Both the position numbers and the translations under genes were made by a program. The notes below the pieces were generated by a model. That model was not told where the DNA came from. It saw only the letters and a list, made by a program, of their open reading frames with translations, and ran no database searches. Positions 57,190 through 64,000 of a stretch of 64,000 nt of DNA are shown here, piece after piece. Within the stretch, counting starts at the first letter, position 1, and each line of letters begins with the position of its first letter. The DNA lies in the IMG/VR virus record IMGVR_UViG_3300020220_000019, positions 30,665 through 94,664 of that record, one strand, 5' to 3'. The stretch is from a virus.

Positions 57190-57216
57190 GGCATGCAGAA
57201 CAGCACGCCCAATTAG

Positions 57217-57485
57217 CATGTTACAAAATTAATAACTCAGTGCCAGCATCGGCATGTTATAAAAACAGCAGTGTCGAAGAGTGTAGAAAAGTGTCGCAAT
57301 GTGGGGCAAAGTGGGGATTATTTAGGAATCAGGAAAACAAAATAATTTACTAATGGAGACGCAGTGCGTAACTCCCTAGCGATGGACTAGAGGCTCCCTA
57401 GCGATGGAGGAGAGGGGAACCGATACATTCCCCTAGCGATGGAGGATAGTCCCCTAGCGATGGAGGAGAGGCTCCTAGCGATGTA
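57217..57485. other. repeat-dense region, candidate origin or control site
   Basis: Three repeat sets lie together. AGCATGTTACAAAA (57217) and GGCATGTTATAAAA (57251) form a direct pair. GTGT[CA]G-type decamers recur five times at exactly 10-base spacing (57271-57316). CTAGCGATG[GT]A occurs five times between 57376 and 57484, at steps of about 20-22 bases with one of 35. No gene is present. Phased repeats of this kind occur at replication origins (iterons), partition sites and multi-site promoters. Confidence 0.6.
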
Positions 57486-57501
57486 TTAGAGGGTTTTCAG
57501 A

Positions 57502-57553
57502 GCGGATCTTAATTTATCTTCGGCTTCACACGCTCTCTGTATTAGGAGGATTT
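57502..57553. repeat. copy of a segment of the downstream gene
   Basis: GCGGATCTTAATTTATCTTCGGCTTC is identical to 58173-58198, and the last 17 bases match again with one difference. On the minus strand it reads IQRACEAEDKLRSALKTL, the same frame as EILQIQGTEAEDKLRSAK in the gene at 57968-58477. It looks like a remnant of that gene, now located 5' of the thermonuclease gene. Confidence 0.7.
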
Positions 57554-57580
57554 GCTAAGCAGAAGCTAGTAATAGGATGC

Positions 57581-57979
57581 ATGTACGAATATAAAATTGC
57601 GTCTATAGAAAAAGTTGTGGATGGAGACACCGTTGACTGCACCCTAGATCTGGGATTTGGCATATTTTGTAAGCAGAGAATCAGGCTATACGGGATTGAC
57701 GCTCCTGAAACTCACACAAAAAATCTGAAAGAAAAGTCCATGGGCAAAGAATCCAAAGAATTTCTGGAATCTTGGCTCCAAAAGAACAAAAACAACTTGG
57801 TCATCAATACATTCAAGGACGACAAATATGGCAGACTGCTTGGGGTCATAAGGGAATCGGACGGAGAGGCAATTAATGACATAATGGTGAAGCTTGGCTA
57901 TGCATGGTCATATGACAGCGGAACCAAAGTCAAAGACCTGTCTGATTTGGAGGAGTTGCGCAAGTCTTCAGGATCTTGA
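57581..57979 (+). CDS. thermonuclease-like (SNase) protein
   Basis: A 132-residue protein of the staphylococcal-nuclease family. VVDGDTVDCTLDLGFG, IRLYGIDAPET and DDKYGRLLGVI supply the catalytic Asp, Arg, Glu and second Arg in family order. No signal peptide is present, so it acts inside the cell or inside the virion. It is bracketed by copies of a neighbouring coding segment. It is convergent with the gene ending at 57968 and overlaps it by 12 bases. Confidence 0.85.
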   Translation: MYEYKIASIEKVVDGDTVDCTLDLGFGIFCKQRIRLYGIDAPETHTKNLKEKSMGKESKEFLESWLQKNKNNLVINTFKDDKYGRLLGVIRESDGEAINDIMVKLGYAWSYDSGTKVKDLSDLEELRKSSGS

Positions 57980-58477
57980 GTTGGTGGCTCTGCGTTCGGA
58001 CTCCCATTGTGCTTGTGACTGAATTCCTGCGTGTGGGTCCTTGAGTAGGTATTTTAGGTGTAGAGCGGATATTTCCGTCCCGAAATCGTGTATTCCTGTC
58101 CATCGTACATACGGGTTTGGGTGGAATGCGGTGAGTACAAGCAGTCTGCCGAATCGTGGTCCGTCACCCTTTGCGGATCTTAATTTATCTTCGGCTTCGG
58201 TTCCCTGTATTTGGAGGATTTCGGATATTCTTTGTGTTCCGGTCTCCTGCTCTTTGCGGATCTCTTCGTGTATTTTTTGTGCGAGTTCGGAGAGGCTATC
58301 TGGGATTTCGTCACCTTCGGGAAAAAGCTTAGTTTCTGCGGCTGCTTCAGCGGGGTTTACGGGACCGTACTCCTCTAGTGCTTCTCTCTCTCCTTCGGGG
58401 TATAGATCGAGCAGAGAGATTTCCTTTCGGAGTGACGCCTCTTTGGTCCGGTTGTACCGTGACAGGTTGAACTTCAT
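57968..58477 (-). CDS. hypothetical protein, MKFNL start
   Basis: A 169-residue protein starting MKFNLSRYNRTKEASLRK. The N-terminus resembles that of the gene at 11956-12354. The second half has GRLLVLTAFHPNPYVRWTGIHDFG, a repeat-like helical pattern (HEAT-type) in which residues near the motif at about 118-128 may bind a partner. Function unknown. Confidence 0.6.
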   Translation of the reverse strand: MKFNLSRYNRTKEASLRKEISLLDLYPEGEREALEEYGPVNPAEAAAETKLFPEGDEIPDSLSELAQKIHEEIRKEQETGTQRISEILQIQGTEAEDKLRSAKGDGPRFGRLLVLTAFHPNPYVRWTGIHDFGTEISALHLKYLLKDPHAGIQSQAQWESERRATNSRS

Positions 58478-58493
58478 GAGTTCTGGTGGTGTT

Positions 58494-58994
58494 TTAGATA
58501 CCTGGGACTTCGGTGTCTCCCGTCATTCCTGGACTTCCCATTATATTTTCGCCTGATCCTTTGGGTTTCCTGGGTTTCCTGGGGGTCTTGGGTGTCTTCA
58601 TAGGGAATCCTTCGGGTGAACTTTGTTTACTACTCGGTATGTCACCGAGTGTTGAGCATTCGTGCATAATGAGTATGGAGGCCTTGCATGTATTTGCGAG
58701 TTTTTGTACAAGCTTCTTTCGTTCATCGGGTGTCATTTTGCCCAAATAATCCCTTACTTGCCCGTAGTCATGACTGTTGACGGCATTGAAAAGTTTGCTG
58801 TACTCTGCGGGGAGTATGGGTTCTCCAATTTCAAGTAATGTTGGTAGTTTACGGGTTTGGAATGTTGGGTTGTTTAGTGGGTCTTCGCGGCGTTCCTCAA
58901 GAAGATGGGTACCGAGAAATACGGCCTGCTTGGTGAGCCATCCTGCGGAGTTTCCTATAGTGAGCCATTGATCTTTTGTAATTTTTGTTTTCAT
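58494..58994 (-). CDS. KDQWL-tagged protein with Pro/Lys tail
   Basis: A 166-residue protein starting MKTKITKDQWLTIGNSAGWL, a start that also occurs on the 54-residue protein at 13647-13811. A helical middle (about 65-115) is followed by a low-complexity tail (MKTPKTPRKPRKPKGSG). Function unknown. GGAAACTAATTAAAC precedes the ATG. Confidence 0.6.
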   Translation of the reverse strand: MKTKITKDQWLTIGNSAGWLTKQAVFLGTHLLEERREDPLNNPTFQTRKLPTLLEIGEPILPAEYSKLFNAVNSHDYGQVRDYLGKMTPDERKKLVQKLANTCKASILIMHECSTLGDIPSSKQSSPEGFPMKTPKTPRKPRKPKGSGENIMGSPGMTGDTEVPGI

Positions 58995-59228
58995 GTTTAA
59001 TTAGTTTCCTTTCGGTTCGGTGTCCTTTTATTACTATTGTGTTACTATTTGTACCTATGTGAATTTGTAAAAAAAGAGCCATTCCCTTTGGGGGTTTGGC
59101 TCTAGGGGAGTTTGGGAGATGTTTTTTGATGCCCGAAAATTAATTGGTTCGGGGGTTTGCGGATGGTAGGGTACGGGCAGATTTTGTAAGGTTTATAAGG
59201 CTACGGTTGGGGGGATGGGGCTACCATC

Positions 59229-59267
59229 TTACTCAGAGTCGGTCTTTGCTTTCTTCTTCTTAGCCAT
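59229..59267 (-). CDS. possible 12-residue basic peptide
   Basis: MAKKKKAKTDSE after AGAACACC. The same 5' bases and MAK start are seen at the next small gene, so it may be a relic of a duplicated start. Confidence 0.2.
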   Translation of the reverse strand: MAKKKKAKTDSE

Positions 59268-59274
59268 TGGTGTT

Positions 59275-59418
59275 CTACTTGATATGGATTTCCCACGCAG
59301 GGAGTCCGGTTCCAGTTGAGTCATTTAGAAACTCTTCTGCCAAATGCTTGACATAATTGCGGAGATCGTCGTCGGTAAAATCGTCGCTTGTGGTGATTTC
59401 AATTGTCATCTTAGCCAT
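59275..59418 (-). CDS. 47-residue acidic protein
   Basis: A frame starting MAKMTIEITTSDDFTDDDLR and ending AWEIHIK. A CTGAGAACACC context precedes the ATG, as at 59267. It lies between the gene ending at 59436 and the tiny frame at 59229. Protein-like composition; function unknown. Confidence 0.5.
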   Translation of the reverse strand: MAKMTIEITTSDDFTDDDLRNYVKHLAEEFLNDSTGTGLPAWEIHIK

Positions 59419-59435
59419 TGGTGTTCTCAGTTCTC

Positions 59436-59786
59436 TTAGTCATCGCTGTTAACGTAGACACTGATTTTTTCGATTCGGAACGGACTCTTTGCAAAGATGT
59501 TGGCAGTCTCCTCCATCTGTTCACGCGAACCAGTAAAGTGGAGATCGCGCAGACCGTCAAGCAAAGAGAAACCTGTTCCAGAAATAATGCTTCCGGGCCT
59601 CTTGACTGATTTGATCCCTTTAGCATTTTCTAGGAACCAGTCCTCGGGTTCGTGGATACCATGCTTGTCCTGAAGATCAAAAGAAATAGTCATGTCAAAC
59701 TTAACGTTTGGAAACTTGATGCCTTTAACTCGCTTGAGATTTCTGGCTTTTTGCTTGAGGCAGACTGATTTTGTTTTGGTGGTCAT
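59436..59786 (-). CDS. hypothetical protein
   Basis: A 116-residue protein with the start MTTKTKSVCLKQKARNLKR at 59786, chosen because AAAGAGGAACC precedes it; the longer frame overlaps the upstream gene. A middle beta region (FDMTISFDLQDKHG) and a helical end follow. Function unknown. Confidence 0.55.
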   Translation of the reverse strand: MTTKTKSVCLKQKARNLKRVKGIKFPNVKFDMTISFDLQDKHGIHEPEDWFLENAKGIKSVKRPGSIISGTGFSLLDGLRDLHFTGSREQMEETANIFAKSPFRIEKISVYVNSDD

Positions 59787-59802
59787 TGCGGGTTCCTCTT
59801 TC

Positions 59803-60153
59803 TTAAAGTATGGTGATGCTTCTGGTCGGTCGAACGTGAATGATGAATCGCAGGATCTCTTCTTCGCCTTGGGTAGCCTTGCCATCGGGCAGATTGCCAT
59901 GTGATGTATAGTGCAAGATTTCATCGGGTGTGAAATTGTACTCGTCCACATTCAGGCATCTGATCTCGCGCCAATCAGAATTGACCATGTTTTCTTCCGT
60001 TGCAGGGACTTCCTCTCCGCTCTTGGCGCACTTCATGAAGGGAGAGAAAGGAAAGAACTGTTTCAATTGGGAGAAGGTCACGAAAGACTCTGGAACATGG
60101 TCTTCGTGTCGATCTCCGGGACGGGTGACGAGAAACATGGGATGATGGCTCAC
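59803..60153 (-). CDS. hypothetical protein with array-type leader
   Basis: A 116-residue protein starting MSHHPMFLVTRPGDRH. It reads VTFSQLKQFFPFSPFMKCAKSGEEV and EEEILRFIIHV. A leader element like those of the 21-52 kb array (60160-60183) precedes it, the only copy right of 52.4 kb. Function unknown. Confidence 0.6.
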   Translation of the reverse strand: MSHHPMFLVTRPGDRHEDHVPESFVTFSQLKQFFPFSPFMKCAKSGEEVPATEENMVNSDWREIRCLNVDEYNFTPDEILHYTSHGNLPDGKATQGEEEILRFIIHVRPTRSITIL

Positions 60154-60159
60154 CCTTCT

Positions 60160-60183
60160 AGTATATTCACCCGATGCAACTTT
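60160..60183 (-). promoter_or_regulatory. distant copy of the array leader element
   Basis: AAAAGTTGCATC-GGGTG-AATATACTA on the minus strand matches the 20.9-52.3 kb element, including the fixed five-base spacing. It sits 10 bases before the ATG at 60153, closer than usual. Confidence 0.75.
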
Positions 60184-60186
60184 TGG

Positions 60187-60570
60187 ATATCCTGTCCCTA
60201 TAACGGGAGGCGATAGAAAGATTCAGAGCTGCAGAGAGAGATATGCTTGGATAATTGCAGATTTTGCTTTTTAAACGGCACGGATCTGATTTTTCAACCA
60301 ATTAATTTCACAGGATAGGGCTACGCTGAGGAGTGAACGCTTTACAGAGGAGTCGTTGCGCTCAGGTTTCCCACAGAGCGGGATGGAGCGTGTGGAAGCG
60401 TGAATGGATCAAGTTACTTTTATGTATATCCAAATTGCGATTAGGTAAGAAGGTATTGCCAGAGACGCTGACACCAATGCTGTGTGATCCCACACCCAAT
60501 TGGCAACTCTTAGGCGACGAGAAAACAAGCTTGAGTTCCTGTACACATATTCGTAATCTTCAGGGCTCAT
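60187..60570. other. stretch without a supported gene
   Basis: The plus-strand frame from 60333 looks like a shadow of the membrane gene that follows. A tag-like INWLKNQIRAV is readable on the minus strand at 60271-60306 but has no start codon. I see no hairpin or promoter of note. Confidence 0.4.
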
Positions 60571-60576
60571 GGTCAA

Positions 60577-60978
60577 TTATCCCTCTCCCTGAAGTAGGGC
60601 GGCTCTCATCTCGGCTTCACCTTTGGCGCAGCCACCGTAGCACGAACTCTTGCGGTCGTTACCAAATGAAAAATCATTACTTTGCATTCTCGTCATGTCG
60701 TAACCCGGATGGGTAAGTACATCTCGTACATCTCGAAACGAGAACCACGGGCGCTGCGGCGAGACACAATACTTATGGAAATTAATCAAAAAGTACGTGG
60801 CAAGGGGCAAAGACAGAGTCAGTGCTGTTGCTACAACGTATTTGTTTTCCGATGTGAGTGCTAAGAATAAGGCAACCCACAGCAGAGATATACTCAGCTT
60901 GCAGGCATGATTCGAAAGTAACATCATGAGTGAATAATTTAGGGACGAAAAAAACGATTTCTTATAAATGGATTTCAT
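60577..60978 (-). CDS. membrane protein
   Basis: A 133-residue protein starting MKSIYKKSFFSSLNYSLMML with two or three hydrophobic segments (about 12-40 and 44-66), then a soluble tail of about 60 residues. AAGAAAGGTAAACA precedes the ATG. Function unknown. Confidence 0.6.
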   Translation of the reverse strand: MKSIYKKSFFSSLNYSLMMLLSNHACKLSISLLWVALFLALTSENKYVVATALTLSLPLATYFLINFHKYCVSPQRPWFSFRDVRDVLTHPGYDMTRMQSNDFSFGNDRKSSCYGGCAKGEAEMRAALLQGEG

Positions 60979-60993
60979 TGTTTACCTTTCTTT

Positions 60994-61203
60994 TTATTTC
61001 CATAGCCAGTAAAAAATAGAGATTGAATACATTGCAAAACTTAGTATCAGTGCTCCTACAACTACCATCAGTTTAAGGGTGTTGAGCGATGCAATTCTCT
61101 GATCAGACTTGGCCCTGCTTATCACTTTCGTGATTATTTTCGGTGCTGGCCGAATTAGGATTGATTTCTTGTTTATTTTCCTGTCATTGATTCTTGATTT
61201 CAT
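60994..61203 (-). CDS. small basic membrane protein
   Basis: A 69-residue protein with a Lys/Arg-rich N-terminal half and one C-terminal hydrophobic helix (MVVVGALILSFAMYSISIFYW). Positive charges precede the helix, so the N-terminus should stay in the cytoplasm. Overlaps the upstream gene by 20 bases. Confidence 0.55.
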   Translation of the reverse strand: MKSRINDRKINKKSILIRPAPKIITKVISRAKSDQRIASLNTLKLMVVVGALILSFAMYSISIFYWLWK

Positions 61204-61525
61204 GTATTCCTATTGCTCCAAGTATTTTATCTCTTGTGTTTTTATTGTATTCGTTGCAGTCGTCGATTTGCTTTTGAAGCTTTAAGATCTCTTCAGTGCT
61301 TCTCTCGCTGTTGCGAGAGTAATTTAGGAAATCTTTTTCACACTCACGAATCATGCTATTCAGTGCCACTATCTCGGTTGCTTGCCTTTCGCATAGATCA
61401 AGAAGCTTCATGAGGATACCTTCAGGATCGTTACCAAACTTAATCCTGATCTTCTCTGATGTCCACTCTTCATAAGATTCAGGAGTTGCTGGTTTTGCTG
61501 GTGTTTTTACACTTATGGTTATCAT
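61184..61525 (-). CDS. coiled-coil hypothetical protein
   Basis: A 113-residue protein starting MITISVKTPAKPATPESYEEW, then a long coiled coil (LLDLCERQATEIVALNSMI and EEILKLQKQIDDCNEY). Upstream Met codons are not preferred because they lack a start ATG in the 61540 frame. The nearby gene products are membrane proteins, so a spanin or lysis-type partner is conceivable but unsupported. Confidence 0.5.
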   Translation of the reverse strand: MITISVKTPAKPATPESYEEWTSEKIRIKFGNDPEGILMKLLDLCERQATEIVALNSMIRECEKDFLNYSRNSERSTEEILKLQKQIDDCNEYNKNTRDKILGAIGIHEIKNQ

Positions 61526-61590
61526 TTTTTGATGCGGCAAAATCCGCCTACTGATTTATCGGCAGAAGGGAAAAATAAAAAACCCAACCT

Positions 61591-61743
61591 TCATTTTTTT
61601 GGTTCGGTGCTTACGCCTGGGATCATCCCCACCATGCGAAGTTCTTTGCGAATTTTTTCAATAAGCTTGGCCGCATCAACTGTGTCAAAAGGCTTTATTT
61701 TTTGCTTATTTTTCGGCTTTTTCGTTATCTTCTTCAGTGCCAT
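61591..61743 (-). CDS. 50-residue basic protein
   Basis: A frame starting MALKKITKKPKNKQKIKPFD followed by a helix (AAKLIEKIRKELRMVGM). It is the minus-strand gene in the place where a plus-strand frame (61529-61750) would be its shadow. It starts 8 bases after the stop of the 61752 gene. Function unknown. Confidence 0.55.
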   Translation of the reverse strand: MALKKITKKPKNKQKIKPFDTVDAAKLIEKIRKELRMVGMIPGVSTEPKK

Positions 61744-61751
61744 GGCTTAGG

Positions 61752-62111
61752 TCATTTTTTTGTTGTTATTTTAACGTAACAATAGTATTCCGGTGCAGCA
61801 TCATCAGGCGATATCCCCTTCAGTGCGCAAGCCTCTTCATGCCTTATAAATTTGACGCCGTCAACGGTCTCGTTTTCAGGAATGGTTACGCCGCACTCCT
61901 TGTCTGCGCTGACATCACAGCAAGCCGCCATCGGCATGCCCACCGCAATAAATGGACCGCCTTCAAAATCAACCATGCCCTCTGCTCCCCTTGAGAAGCG
62001 GGAAGAACCCTCAATTATGTATGTTCCTTCGCATATCTTGTGGAGGTGCCTGACTAGGCCGTACCTGGCTTTGAATGTGTGAGGTATTTTGGGACAGATT
62101 TTTTCTATCAT
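61752..62111 (-). CDS. hypothetical protein
   Basis: A 119-residue protein starting MIEKICPKIPHTFKARYGLV. It contains HLHKICEGTYIIEGSSRFSRG and two Cys (MAACCDVS), a beta-rich pattern. Function unknown. Confidence 0.55.
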   Translation of the reverse strand: MIEKICPKIPHTFKARYGLVRHLHKICEGTYIIEGSSRFSRGAEGMVDFEGGPFIAVGMPMAACCDVSADKECGVTIPENETVDGVKFIRHEEACALKGISPDDAAPEYYCYVKITTKK

Positions 62112-62271
62112 TTTCTTAAGACTGCTTTTCAGTGCGAGAAGTTTCTCTTTTGAGGTAACACATTATTTAAGCCCTCTTGTTTTATAATTGACTGCAGTTT
62201 AACAACTGAATATCAACAGGACTATATCGTCAATCTTTGTTCGCTTCTCAAAAAGTAAATAATTTAATAAT

Positions 62272-63771
62272 TCATAAGCGACTGGCCCATGAATCCATTT
62301 TACCCATTTTTATTTTAGCTTGACTTATGGCAACCTTGTACATATTCAACTTGGGCATTCCTATGCTATATGCATGAGCAAAGAATTTTTTTATGTCTAA
62401 GCTTTTGACCGCATCTAGTATCTTTTTTTTGCTGTCAGTCATAAATTCTGTAAATTCCTGTCCATGTCTTTCATACGATTGCTCGGTCACGAAGGATTTC
62501 GTTCCAGCAATACTTCTGTAGGAAGACCATATGATGCCAAGCGTGTCGAAACCAATCAATGTCATTCCTTTACTTTCCATCACTTCTTCCATGTAGAGAT
62601 TGTCTATACTAGAGATGTATATAAGTATCTTTTGCACTGATTCTTTGTCCATTTTTTCATGATTTACCACGAATGGAGAAAGCAAACGCAAAATCATAAG
62701 TGTGGCACTTTGGGGGCTATAGGCATTAAAAATATGCCTGCTTTTCAGTGGCTCCAAACTGTGTTCTTTTTTCTGTATTCCTCCCATCGCAAGGGCAAGT
62801 GAAAAAAGGTTTTGCATTGCTGTTTTGCTCTTGGTTTTCGTGCAAATTTTAATAAGATATTCCATCAGCGTAGATTTTTCTTCGTAGCTGAACTCGCCAG
62901 TTCTACCGGGATCGGGTAGGCCTTTCCCGTGAATATCATATTTTTTACTATCAAAAATTTTAAGCATATGATGACTCAATACTTCTGCAATTGAGTCATT
63001 TATTGTTGCTCCCGGTGACATGTCGAAGAACAGGGCATTCACGCCGTTTCTGCCGTAAGAGGTAAAAGTATTCTTTTTATCATTGCTAAGCATCCAATTC
63101 ATGGCATCGCCACTGCCATTCGGATTTTTGATAAGCCAGTGGAAAGAATCGTTCCTGTACCCCGTAAGCTTAGCTATTTCTAGCTGAATTTTGCTTGAGG
63201 TGTTTTGGTTTTTAAATAATGTTGCGTAGGTTTCCTCTCTGATCATCCATGACATTTCGTTTCGTGAACCACTCGCTTTCTCCCTTTCATTTCTGTCCAA
63301 TTCCCAAAATGCATCTATCATCTCAGTGCTTATGTATTTGCTTGAAATTAACACGACCTGAGAATCCCTTGATCTATTTGGGCTATCTACCGCTAATGGC
63401 ATGTAGGTCTCCATGAACCAATGAGCAAGATTTGCTCTTGTCTCATCGATTATTGAATGACGAGAGTACATCGAGTCTATGCCAAGGTCATCGAGCAAAA
63501 GTTTCTCAAGTGCCCAGTATGGTCCCCAGCTTCCTTGTATTCCCCATGGCTTAGCTTCCTTTCTCATACACCTAGAGAATGCAAGAGGAGCGTATCCAGA
63601 TCGCACAAGTTCAACCAATGACGGATAGTTTCTCAATATATCTTCAGGAAAAAAATCTTGGTAACCTGATTTTTTTCTTAGGTTAATTACAAATTTTGAG
63701 TATGCTAGCAGCTCATCATTTGACATTTCACATTCGGGCGATCCAGTCTGCGCAGATTTGTACCACGTCAT
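62272..63771 (-). CDS. large tagged protein
   Basis: A 499-residue protein starting MTWYKSAQTGSPECEMSND, a clear form of the shared tag. It is largely helical, with no obvious domain motif, and is the largest tagged protein besides the CCA enzyme. Its ATG overlaps the stop of the upstream gene (ATGA), so it is coupled to the truncated gene at 63768. Function unknown. Confidence 0.75.
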   Translation of the reverse strand: MTWYKSAQTGSPECEMSNDELLAYSKFVINLRKKSGYQDFFPEDILRNYPSLVELVRSGYAPLAFSRCMRKEAKPWGIQGSWGPYWALEKLLLDDLGIDSMYSRHSIIDETRANLAHWFMETYMPLAVDSPNRSRDSQVVLISSKYISTEMIDAFWELDRNEREKASGSRNEMSWMIREETYATLFKNQNTSSKIQLEIAKLTGYRNDSFHWLIKNPNGSGDAMNWMLSNDKKNTFTSYGRNGVNALFFDMSPGATINDSIAEVLSHHMLKIFDSKKYDIHGKGLPDPGRTGEFSYEEKSTLMEYLIKICTKTKSKTAMQNLFSLALAMGGIQKKEHSLEPLKSRHIFNAYSPQSATLMILRLLSPFVVNHEKMDKESVQKILIYISSIDNLYMEEVMESKGMTLIGFDTLGIIWSSYRSIAGTKSFVTEQSYERHGQEFTEFMTDSKKKILDAVKSLDIKKFFAHAYSIGMPKLNMYKVAISQAKIKMGKMDSWASRL

Positions 63772-63998
63772 AAACTTGCCCCCTTGTGCATTTCCAGGCT
63801 TTTGACAATAGTAAGTCTAATTGAATACAAATTAAAGCTACCTATTGTACTGCCACGAACATCTATGAATTCATTCGGATTATCCTTAATCTTTTTCATA
63901 AATGTTTTAAAATCAAATCTTCTTAAAGCTCCATCAAAAGACTCCTTTAGTTTTTTGTTCGTGAAATTTCCGCTTATCTCCGCTTGATGTGAACCTTC
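63768..63998 (-). CDS. 3' part of a gene cut by the window edge
   Basis: An open minus-strand frame from the window edge to a TGA at 63768-63770 encodes EGSHQAEISGNFTNKKLK and later NEFIDVRGSTIGSFNLYSI, with ATG of the next gene overlapping its stop. The upstream part lies outside the window. The plus-strand frame here is a shadow. Confidence 0.5.
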   Translation of the reverse strand, partial: EGSHQAEISGNFTNKKLKESFDGALRRFDFKTFMKKIKDNPNEFIDVRGSTIGSFNLYSIRLTIVKSLEMHKGASL

Positions 63999-64000
63999 TA

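Noticed and set aside
60271-60306. A further tag-only mini-gene (INWLKNQIRAV)
   Set aside because: The tag is preceded by ATT, not ATG, no ribosome-binding site is near, and the frame can extend upstream without a start.
60333-60716. Plus-strand 127-residue protein
   Set aside because: No ribosome-binding site and it overlaps the 3' half of the membrane gene; composition looks random.

Overview
The window looks like part of a large tailed-phage (or phage-derived) genome. I see no rRNA, ribosomal proteins, transposases or CRISPR arrays. Instead there are many tightly packed small genes, seven leftward tRNA genes, and several families that I know mainly from phages (DUF932 twice, DUF3846-, DUF6915- and DUF7007-like proteins, a YubB/Api92-like protein, a stand-alone T7-polymerase-type exonuclease domain). 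No capsid, tail, portal or terminase gene was recognised, so the virion module must lie elsewhere. Two genes hint at a planctomycete host: a trypsin-like protease with a two-repeat dockerin-type tail, and an AT-hook/winged-helix protein of the kind common in Planctomycetes. That host assignment is inference.

Layout. (A) 1-13.8 kb is very AT-rich: sugar-transfer and surface-chemistry genes (six glycosyltransferase-like proteins, a sulfotransferase-like P-loop protein, an LpxH-like phosphoesterase, a methyltransferase), a CCA-adding enzyme and several small unknowns. (B) 13.9-20.8 kb has mixed composition: the protease, two methyltransferases, ParB-like, cysteine-peptidase-like, nucleotidyltransferase and degenerate dehydrogenase genes, joined by a short repeat containing ACTAAGGTATCCCC. 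(C) 20.9-52.4 kb is one long leftward array of about 45 genes, tRNAs and a candidate non-coding RNA. Its head has a near-consensus sigma70 promoter (52379-52406). Most genes or operons carry the same upstream element, TTKCATC-N5-AATAAACTA, about 25-30 bases before the start and often directly after a GC-rich hairpin. The array holds nucleic-acid and host-interaction genes: RadA-like ATPase, two DUF932 proteins, UvsE, a MoxR/VWA pair, two CsrA proteins, an exonuclease and an AT-hook regulator. (D) 52.4-57.1 kb has thioredoxin, a DUF4385 protein, a lipoprotein and a secreted beta-rich protein. (E) 57.1-64 kb has a repeat-rich candidate origin or control region, a thermonuclease, and more small genes, one with the array element.

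Two features tie the parts together. First, at least nine otherwise unrelated proteins in regions A, B and E start with a short tag, M-x(0,1)-N/T/H-W-[YFLK]-K-x-[AS]; it sits on a CCA enzyme, a ParB-like protein, a peptidase-like protein and a dehydrogenase-like protein. This resembles the logic of the T4 capsid-targeting sequence. Second, short duplicated 5' regions (regulatory DNA plus first codons) recur at unrelated genes, which suggests that genes are gained and shuffled as cassettes by recombination at their starts.
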